Source: Candidatus Shapirobacteria bacterium (GTDB lineage: Bacteria; Patescibacteriota; Microgenomatia; VGLL01). From it: a DNA stretch of 9,359 nucleotides. The notes under the pieces are model-generated. The model saw nothing but the letters and a program-made list of their open reading frames with translations, had not been told where the DNA came from and did no database searches. The translations under genes and the position numbers were made by a program. This document shows positions 1 through 4,249 of this stretch, piece after piece. The stretch covers positions 1 through 9,359 of the forward strand of contig VGLL01000035.1 in the NCBI GenBank assembly GCA_016866735.1, in the 5' to 3' direction. The stretch's first letter is position 1. Each line of letters begins with the position of its first letter.

Positions 1-136
1 TAAGGAAAAAAATAATTAAAAGCCAAACCAGAATATTAACCGGATTAAGTTTAAACTTCAGCTGAAACTTTTTGATAATCTTATGATTGCCCGGCTTTGG
101 GAGCGGTTTTTGATTTGTATCAACAACTTGCTTCAT
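1..136 (-). CDS. N-terminus of a membrane protein, possibly FtsH-like (partial, runs off left edge)
   Basis: An open frame begins at the ATG at 134-136 on the minus strand and stays open to the window edge, giving 45 residues. The product starts MKQVVDTNQKPLPKPG, continues with a lysine-rich stretch (residues about 19-31), then NPVNILVWLLIIFFL, which is the start of a transmembrane helix. A short basic cytoplasmic leader followed at once by a membrane anchor is the usual start of the FtsH ATP-dependent zinc metalloprotease, and the KFKLNPVNI-type junction reminds me of CPR FtsH proteins. No catalytic domain is in the window, so FtsH is only a guess and any single-anchor membrane protein would fit. 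A promoter-like -10 lies just upstream and no Shine-Dalgarno site is visible. The reading frame is well supported; the identity is not. Confidence 0.5.
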   Translation of the reverse strand, partial: MKQVVDTNQKPLPKPGNHKIIKKFQLKFKLNPVNILVWLLIIFFL

Positions 137-143
137 TATTAAT

Positions 144-178
144 ATAGTAATTCTATCAGGAATTCTTCTGAAGAACAA
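144..178 (-). promoter_or_regulatory. Promoter for the leftmost partial gene
   Basis: Minus strand: TTGTTC (complement of 173-178), 17-nt spacer, TAGAAT (150-155, five of six matches to TATAAT). A second overlapping -10-like box TACTAT (144-149) ends 7 nt before the ATG, which would make the transcript leaderless. An inverted repeat TTCTTC-T-GAAGAA (163-175) lies in the spacer and could be an operator. The -35 is weak. Confidence 0.4.
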
Positions 179-229
179 GACTAAAAGAAGCACAAAATCC
201 GAAGATTTTCAGAAGCAAGAGATAAGGTG

Positions 230-330
230 TAGGTTTAAAGAAGTGAGTTAAGAGAGAACGAGTTACGAGGTATAAGTTAGCCTTATAACTTCCAACTTAA
301 AGCTTGACTCACTTCTTAGCCTAAAACCTA
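230..330. repeat. Long imperfect inverted repeat in the gene-free stretch 137-342
   Basis: Three nested pairings are visible: 230-236 with 324-330 (7 bp), 238-252 with 303-317 (15 bp including one G-T pair) and 274-279 with 286-291 (6 bp, loop GCCTTA). It lies 13 nt beyond the stop of the 343-942 gene and could act as its transcription terminator or mRNA 3' end, although a clean T-tract is absent. It could equally be a dispersed intergenic repeat. Apart from this and the promoter at 144-178, I see nothing in 137-342. Confidence 0.6.
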
Positions 331-342
331 ACTTCTCGAATT

Positions 343-942
343 TTAGAGGATATCGAGTTCTTTTTTCCAGAGGCCAATCTTAGCCAGGAGCTCTTCAATC
401 ATTACCCTTTCCTTCCCCTGAGTCTTTTCTTTGAGTTCTAAAAGAACCTCCTCGTGTTTAGCTAGCGCCCTGACAAACCTTTCCTTTTGGCCAGAAACAT
501 CAGCGCGCGCCTTTTTCGCTTCTTCCAATTTAGCAATCGCCTGCTCCAGATATTTCTCCGCCTTCGTAAGCGTCGAAACACCGAGCTGGGCTTGGCCCCC
601 CTCAATTAAGGCCTTAGCCGCCCCCAGCCTTTTATCGGCAAAAAGCAGCATCACCTCGGCCTTGCGGAGAGGCCCGGCTGTCAGAATTAACCAGACTCGG
701 TCGCGCACCATTTTCAAAGGATACAAAAAGTGATCGGGCAAAATTCCCGGATAGACGAGCGGATAATCAACCACAGGCTCTGGCGAGGGTGTCGCCGCCG
801 GCGAAGGCGTGCCGCTTACTGGCGCCACGCCGAAATTTAAAGTCCGGCTGGCGGCAAGAGTGGAGTTCACCGAAGGGAAAATAGCAAATAATGCCAATAA
901 GGCCAATAGAACCAAGAAAACTCTTAATTTTGCCTTTTGCAT
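343..942 (-). CDS. Secreted DUF5667-type protein
   Basis: A 199-residue protein. Residues 1-31 form a signal peptide: basic start MQKAKLR, hydrophobic core VFLVLLALLALFAIF, and a likely cleavage site near TLA-AS. No lipobox cysteine is present. Residues 44-57 are a Pro/Ser/Thr linker (TPSPAATPSPEP). The conserved core follows: YPGILPDHFLYPLKMVRD at about residues 63-80, then a long helical region rich in Lys, Glu and Ala (about 90-195). The YPGxLPDxxxYPLK pattern followed by helical coiled-coil-like sequence is what I associate with DUF5667, found in CPR and some other bacteria; its function is unknown. It is probably exported and cell-surface associated. AAAGG ends 4 nt before the ATG and serves as ribosome binding site. 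It lies 53 bp after the 995-2014 gene on the same strand, but it also has its own TATAAT box, so it may be transcribed separately. Confidence 0.8.
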   Translation of the reverse strand: MQKAKLRVFLVLLALLALFAIFPSVNSTLAASRTLNFGVAPVSGTPSPAATPSPEPVVDYPLVYPGILPDHFLYPLKMVRDRVWLILTAGPLRKAEVMLLFADKRLGAAKALIEGGQAQLGVSTLTKAEKYLEQAIAKLEEAKKARADVSGQKERFVRALAKHEEVLLELKEKTQGKERVMIEELLAKIGLWKKELDIL

Positions 943-961
943 TTTACCTTTTGCATTAGTA

Positions 962-967
962 ATTATA
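962..967 (-). promoter_or_regulatory. -10 box for the DUF5667-type gene
   Basis: The complement of 962-967 is a perfect TATAAT, 19 nt before the ATG at 940-942. A TTGACA (complement of 974-979) is present but only 6 nt away, too close to be its -35. Transcription may rely on the -10 alone. The resulting leader of about 12 nt would carry the AAAGG ribosome binding site. Confidence 0.45.
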
Positions 968-994
968 CACCCTTGTCAAGCCCTCGCGAAGAAA

Positions 995-2014
995 TTAATC
1001 CAAAAGTAAATAGCCTTCTTTACGCCAGGCCTTAATGACCGTGCCGGTAACCCCCAATCCCTCAAGTTTTCGTCTTAGCCGCCAAATAACTTTCGCTATG
1101 GCCCAAAAAGAAAACTTCTCGTCGGCCATATCTTGCCACATCGCCGCCGCAATCTCATCAAATCTACAAATGGAGTTTTTCTTTCTTATAAGAAGAGTCA
1201 GCACTCTTTTTTCTAGCGGCGAAAGGGTGGCAACTGTCTGCTTGCTAATTAAAACTTCACCGCCTTCTTCTTCAAAAATGTGGCCAATTTCTGTTCCGAG
1301 CTCTTTTTGATAGGCCAGGCTTTCGGCAATCAGCTTTCCGTTCTGTTTATCTTTTATCGTTCCAATCGTGGGCCGATAAGCCGGAAAGACACCAGCCAAA
1401 GCTGTCCTTTTTAAGATAAAATCAACGACTGCCTCTGTTTGCCCCCAATCGAATTTTTGTTCAAAGCAATCCTTCTTAAAGAGAGCGGAAAGAATCGCCT
1501 CGGCGATGTTTCCTACCTCCATATCTTCCCTAATATAAACAAAGATCTCAATTCTCTTAGAGATTTTTGGCAGATTAAAAGAAGAACAAGTGCCAAACTT
1601 CGTCGGCCTAATTTCAAGGTTAATCGTCGATTTGGCAAGTATAGGAAACAGAAGAAAAACTTTTTCCCAGAAACTTTTTTCGACTTTTTGCCAAGCCTCT
1701 CGTAGCTTAGCACTTTCCTTTCCCTCCGAATCGGAGGGTAGGCTCTCGGCAATTTTTTTCCTAATCGGCTCGGCTACAGTTAGCGGCGGAAATTTTTTAA
1801 TATCAACTCTCTTTAATTGTTCAATCTCTTTTCTGGTAAAGGAAACCCCAGGCTTCGGAAGGTAAACCGAGCCGACGCTGCCGGGTAAAAGTCGAGGCAA
1901 AACCAAGAAGTTGTTTACTAAATAAAATCGCTGGTAAATCCCGGCCAAGACACCAATCATTCTTTCGGTTTCGGTTTCCTGCGAGCGCGCCCACTTCGTT
2001 TTAGCCTGTCCCAT
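995..2014 (-). CDS. Protein with C-terminal OmpR-type winged-helix domain
   Basis: A 339-residue protein. Residues about 262-339 match the OmpR/PhoB-type winged helix (Trans_reg_C): LSPLEKRVLTLLI forms the first helix, RFDEIAAAMW the second, WAIAKVIWRLRRKLEGLG the recognition helix, and VIKAWRKEGYLLLD the C-terminal hairpin with the usual GY. The first 260 residues have no receiver domain and no obvious transmembrane segment. A conserved-looking centre is IRPTKFGTCSSFNLP (about 135-149), followed by a predicted alpha/beta segment. I recall similar N-terminal modules fused to winged helices in Microgenomates-type genomes, with no known role. It is divergent from the NTPase gene at 2109 across 94 bp and may regulate that promoter. 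Its own promoter appears leaderless. The DNA-binding domain is a confident call; the ligand, partner and target are unknown. The 3611-3883 remnant encodes a similar winged helix. Confidence 0.75.
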   Translation of the reverse strand: MGQAKTKWARSQETETERMIGVLAGIYQRFYLVNNFLVLPRLLPGSVGSVYLPKPGVSFTRKEIEQLKRVDIKKFPPLTVAEPIRKKIAESLPSDSEGKESAKLREAWQKVEKSFWEKVFLLFPILAKSTINLEIRPTKFGTCSSFNLPKISKRIEIFVYIREDMEVGNIAEAILSALFKKDCFEQKFDWGQTEAVVDFILKRTALAGVFPAYRPTIGTIKDKQNGKLIAESLAYQKELGTEIGHIFEEEGGEVLISKQTVATLSPLEKRVLTLLIRKKNSICRFDEIAAAMWQDMADEKFSFWAIAKVIWRLRRKLEGLGVTGTVIKAWRKEGYLLLD

Positions 2015-2022
2015 ATCCCATA

Positions 2023-2051
2023 ATCTTAAACTAACTACTCCAAAAAGTCAA
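2023..2051 (-). promoter_or_regulatory. Promoter for the winged-helix gene, leaderless type
   Basis: Minus strand: TTGACT (complement of 2046-2051), exactly 17 nt, then TAAGAT (complement of 2023-2028). Eight nucleotides separate the -10 from the ATG at 2012-2014, so transcription would start at or within 1-2 nt of the ATG. No Shine-Dalgarno site is present. A second TTGACC lies at 2057-2062. Confidence 0.6.
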
Positions 2052-2087
2052 ATTCGGGTCAAGATAAAGTGGAGGAATAATAATACG

Positions 2088-2107
2088 ATCTTTCCGTAAC
2101 GAAAGAT
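2088..2107 (+). promoter_or_regulatory. Inverted repeat in the leader of the NTPase gene
   Basis: ATCTTTC (2088-2094) and GAAAGAT (2101-2107) form a 7-bp stem around CGTAAC, ending one nucleotide before the ATG at 2109. The only good Shine-Dalgarno sequence, GGAGGA at 2071-2076, is 32 nt from the start. Folding this stem would bring it to about 12 nt. The overlapping half-sites TACGAT (2084-2089) and CGTAA (2095-2099) resemble the two halves of the palindromes at 3583 and 4072, so the region could instead be a degenerate operator. Confidence 0.45.
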
Positions 2108-2108
2108 T

Positions 2109-3554
2109 ATGCCATTACTTAAAGATTCTGAGACGAGCTTAGGGACCGGGGCTGAATTTCCTCTAGAAGAGCCTTATCGGGCGGAGGCTTTTGTGGGAAG
2201 ACGAGGGATTTTGCAACTAATAGAAAAAAAGGTGGAATGTGCCAAGCGAGGTGCGGCAATAAGGCCATTAGTGGAACTATACGGAGTCGCAGGCACTGGG
2301 AAAACATGGCTAACCCGAGAAATCGCTCGGCTTTTCCGTCCTGGCCAGCAAAGAGGAACAGCTGTTATTATGGTAGATCTGCAAGCCACTCCGATCCTAG
2401 AAGACGTTGCCCAAGGGCTTATCACTAGCTTAGAAGGTCAAGTTCCTCCCTTAGAGCCAAAACCGCGAGCGCAAACACCAGGAAAAATGATTGCGTCTGC
2501 CCTAGCGGAAATGCGGGAGCGTGATGCTTTTACTCCTATAATAATTTTCGACCACACCGAAGCAGTAGCCAGAACGCTGCTTGATCTAATAGAGGAGGAC
2601 ATAATTTTTCCAAATATTATGGGAAACGATACGATCTTTATCGCCGCCGGTCAAAGCCGAGAAGGATGGAAAAAGTTTGAGGTCAGAAGAAGGGTAGAGC
2701 CTACGCCTGTTCCCCGCTTCTCTGCGGAAGAAATGGCAGATCTGGCCGACAGAGAAGGTCTTGGACCAGAAACGCTGAGAGCAATCGGAAATTACAGTTT
2801 TGGTCATCCTTTAACCACTGCTGCTTTAGTCCGCGCCTTAAAAAGCCAGGCAGGCCACGATGGGCAACCGTTAACACCTGACCACGTTGTCACCCAAGAG
2901 CAAGCAACCGTCCTTCCTGTTTTAGGCCGAATTGTTAATGAGGTGTTCTTTAAACGAGTTGCAAGCGAAGAAGTGAAACATTTTCTTATCCTGGCCTCTT
3001 GTTTACGTAAACTTAATGCCAACCCTTTAAGAACTCTTGCCACTCAGGAAAATAAAGAGTACGCAGAAAAACCAGGAACATTTTACCTAGATATGGTAAG
3101 CAATATGGTCAACACTTATCTTTGTGAATGGCGCAAACAGCTTGGAGGTTACGGACTTGATTATCAAGCAGGGAGGATTTTAGACAAGCGCGAAGAGCTT
3201 GATCCGGCCACCCGAGAAAAATGGGCCCAAAGACACCAGAGGGCCACGGCTATCTGGGCCGATTTTACAGAGCGATATCCGCGCAACAGCGCAGGTTTTC
3301 TCCTGGAACAAGCCTATCACCTAGGCCGCTTAGGCCGCCGAAATGAAGTCGCTGCGGCAATCTCGGCTCAGATACAAAAACTCTCTGGCAATCCGGCTAT
3401 TCAATGGGACTTTCCAGAAGTGGCCGCAATCCTTAAGGAACGTTTTGCCGAGGACGAAGAGTTGCAACAGGTGTTGGGCGAGACTGTCTATGGCGAGCTT
3501 GGAATAATTATTGATCAGTTTTCAGAGCAATACCCAATTAGCGAGCCGTCCTAA
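2109..3554 (+). CDS. STAND/AAA-type P-loop NTPase
   Basis: A 481-residue protein. Residues 28-31 (FVGR) are the entry motif of AAA/STAND NTPases. Walker A is GVAGTGKT (59-66), and Walker B is in PIIIFDHTEA (143-152) with Asp148. A sensor-1-like strand TIFIAAGQSREG (175-186) follows. FGHPLTTAALVRAL (231-244) carries the GxP motif typical of STAND proteins such as NB-ARC and MalT. The region after it (about 265-350) could be the winged-helix part of a STAND module, and the last 130 residues are helical without clear repeats. STAND proteins usually link nucleotide-driven oligomerisation to an effector domain; no nuclease, protease, TIR or other effector is visible, so the output is unknown. The closest role by analogy is signalling, regulation or defence. 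Upstream in-frame starts are excluded by a TAA at 2097-2099. Codon choice resembles the rest of the window. Divergent from the winged-helix gene. Confidence 0.75.
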   Translation: MPLLKDSETSLGTGAEFPLEEPYRAEAFVGRRGILQLIEKKVECAKRGAAIRPLVELYGVAGTGKTWLTREIARLFRPGQQRGTAVIMVDLQATPILEDVAQGLITSLEGQVPPLEPKPRAQTPGKMIASALAEMRERDAFTPIIIFDHTEAVARTLLDLIEEDIIFPNIMGNDTIFIAAGQSREGWKKFEVRRRVEPTPVPRFSAEEMADLADREGLGPETLRAIGNYSFGHPLTTAALVRALKSQAGHDGQPLTPDHVVTQEQATVLPVLGRIVNEVFFKRVASEEVKHFLILASCLRKLNANPLRTLATQENKEYAEKPGTFYLDMVSNMVNTYLCEWRKQLGGYGLDYQAGRILDKREELDPATREKWAQRHQRATAIWADFTERYPRNSAGFLLEQAYHLGRLGRRNEVAAAISAQIQKLSGNPAIQWDFPEVAAILKERFAEDEELQQVLGETVYGELGIIIDQFSEQYPISEPS

Positions 3555-3577
3555 TCACCAACCTTCCCAGCTACACC

Positions 3578-3603
3578 TGACTCTATTACGATATCGTAAT
3601 AGA
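3578..3603. repeat. 26-bp direct repeat with perfect palindrome, copy 1
   Basis: TGACT followed by the perfect 20-bp palindrome CTATTACGATATCGTAATAG (3583-3602). In this copy the symmetry extends to 24 bp (3581-3604). The same 26 bases recur at 4067-4092. It lies between the convergent ends of the NTPase gene and the winged-helix remnant. It probably binds a dimeric regulator; it has no T-tract, so it is a poor terminator. Confidence 0.9.
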
Positions 3604-3610
3604 GAAAAGC

Positions 3611-3883
3611 CTAGCCGATCCACCTATACCCACGGTCGCGGATGGTTTGCAGAGATTTAGGGGAAATACCCAGTTGGTTAAGCTTCTTTCTTAACTGGGA
3701 GATCATTTGGTCAATTGACCAATCGGAATACTTATCGTACGATTCTTTTCCCCAAAGTATCTCGGCAATTTCGTCTCGGGAAATAACGGCGTCCATCTTC
3801 TCCAAAAAGGCGGAAAGAAGGTGGTACTCCTGAAGAGTGATTTTCTCCTGCGCCGGCCGGCCAGATATGCTGTCCCCTACGAA
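3611..3883 (-). pseudogene. Remnant of a winged-helix regulator gene (C-terminal domain only)
   Basis: The frame is open from 3883 down to the TAG at 3611-3613 and encodes a nearly complete OmpR-type winged helix: KITLQEYHLLSAFLEKM (first helix), VISRDEIAEILWG (second helix), WSIDQMISQLRKKLNQLG (recognition helix), and SLQTIRDRGYRWIG (closing hairpin). The only usual start, TTG at 3803-3805, would delete the first helix, and no ATG, GTG or TTG lies between it and the in-frame TAG at 3884-3886. The conserved sequence before that TTG shows that the original protein was longer. I therefore read this as the 3' end of a gene that lost its 5' part. A rarer start cannot be excluded, since GGAG precedes an ATC at 3839-3841. 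The domain resembles that of the 995-2014 protein (same spacing of DEIA, LRxKL and LG), so the genes are probably distant paralogues. Confidence 0.65.
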
Positions 3884-4045
3884 CTACTCCGAGCAGTAGA
3901 AAAAAGGCACCAGGAACTTACCGACCACGCCGACGGAAAGGGGGGCGTTAAAATGACCTACGAGGAAGAGCTTGTTTCGGCACTTGGCCACTATGGCGGG
4001 GGCACTTACCCCGGCGAATGGGATCTAATTTTAAAAAAGCAATAG
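3821..4045 (+). pseudogene. Remnant 3' end of an unknown plus-strand gene, or a small ORF
   Basis: A GTG at 3821 opens a 74-codon frame ending at TAG 4043-4045. Its first 15-20 codons are only the antisense of the winged-helix remnant. From about 3870 the sequence looks properly coding: AVPYELLRAVEKRHQELT, then KMTYEEELVSALGHYGGG, then TYPGEWDLILKKQ. This stretch is hydrophilic, with a plausible amino acid mix. The only ATG in this part is at 3953, preceded by a G-rich stretch, which would give a 30-residue protein. I recognise no family. Two readings are possible: the tail of a larger gene that lost its 5' end together with the minus-strand neighbour, or a genuine small protein starting at 3953. 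A T-rich tract without a stem (about 4049-4065) follows the stop. Confidence 0.4.
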
Positions 4046-4066
4046 CCTCTTTCTCTTTTTTTTCCT

Positions 4067-4092
4067 TGACTCTATTACGATATCGTAATAGA
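4067..4092. repeat. 26-bp direct repeat with perfect palindrome, copy 2
   Basis: Identical to 3578-3603, with the palindrome at 4072-4091. Here it is preceded by a T, which creates TTGACT (4066-4071), a good -35. After 17 nt comes TAGACA (4089-4094), a weak -10. The palindrome would then sit in the promoter spacer, as an operator does, with transcription running towards the 4247 gene. A GACA-AAAC-TGTC inverted repeat (4091-4102) adjoins it, and its TGTC arm is part of a TTGACA on the minus strand (4099-4104). Confidence 0.85.
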
Positions 4093-4209
4093 CAAAACTG
4101 TCAAAGATAAGCCCCAAGGCTCAACCCCGAACGGACGGGATTATCGCACTAGATTACCATCGGCTTTCGTCGCATCTGGCTTTGCCAAACAAACTTAACG
4201 AAGAAAACT
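4093..4209. other. Gap between the two repeat-bounded modules
   Basis: The 117 bases hold no convincing ORF. Apart from the part of the GACA/TGTC inverted repeat at 4093-4102, they look unstructured by eye. If the promoter at 4066-4094 is real, they form the leader of a longer transcript reaching the 819-aa gene. Confidence 0.4.
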
Positions 4210-4249
4210 CATTAAAAACCATATACTGATCAGTATACTGATTTGTATG
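4210..4249 (+). repeat. 40-bp direct repeat, copy 1, carrying promoter/operator and start codon
   Basis: A 40-base block identical to 6812-6851, differing at the first base on either side. It contains the palindrome TATACTGATCAGTATA (4222-4237) overlapping ATCAGTATACTGAT (4229-4242), which is also a near-perfect tandem of two 12-mers (ATACTGATCAGT, ATACTGATTTGT). Its last three bases are the ATG of the 819-aa gene. The start and its control region therefore belong to the repeated unit. Confidence 0.95.
4234..4239 (+). promoter_or_regulatory. -10 box of the 819-aa gene, overlapping palindromic operator
   Basis: TATACT (five of six matches) ends 7 nt before the ATG at 4247, so the transcript would be leaderless; no Shine-Dalgarno site is present. 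The hexamer 17 nt upstream, ATTAAA (4211-4216), is a weak -35. A second TATACT lies at 4222-4227. Both are inside the overlapping palindromes, so a bound repressor would cover the -10. Confidence 0.5.

Noticed and set aside
974..979. TTGACA as -35 of the DUF5667-type gene
   Set aside because: It is only 6 nt from the TATAAT at 962-967, far below the usual 16-18 nt.
3611..3805. Intact 64-aa winged-helix protein starting at TTG 3805
   Set aside because: Conserved domain sequence (KITLQEYHLLSAF) continues in frame upstream of this TTG, so starting there would remove the first helix.
4093..4209. Small RNA or tRNA gene
   Set aside because: No cloverleaf, no strong stem-loop and no terminator could be found by eye.
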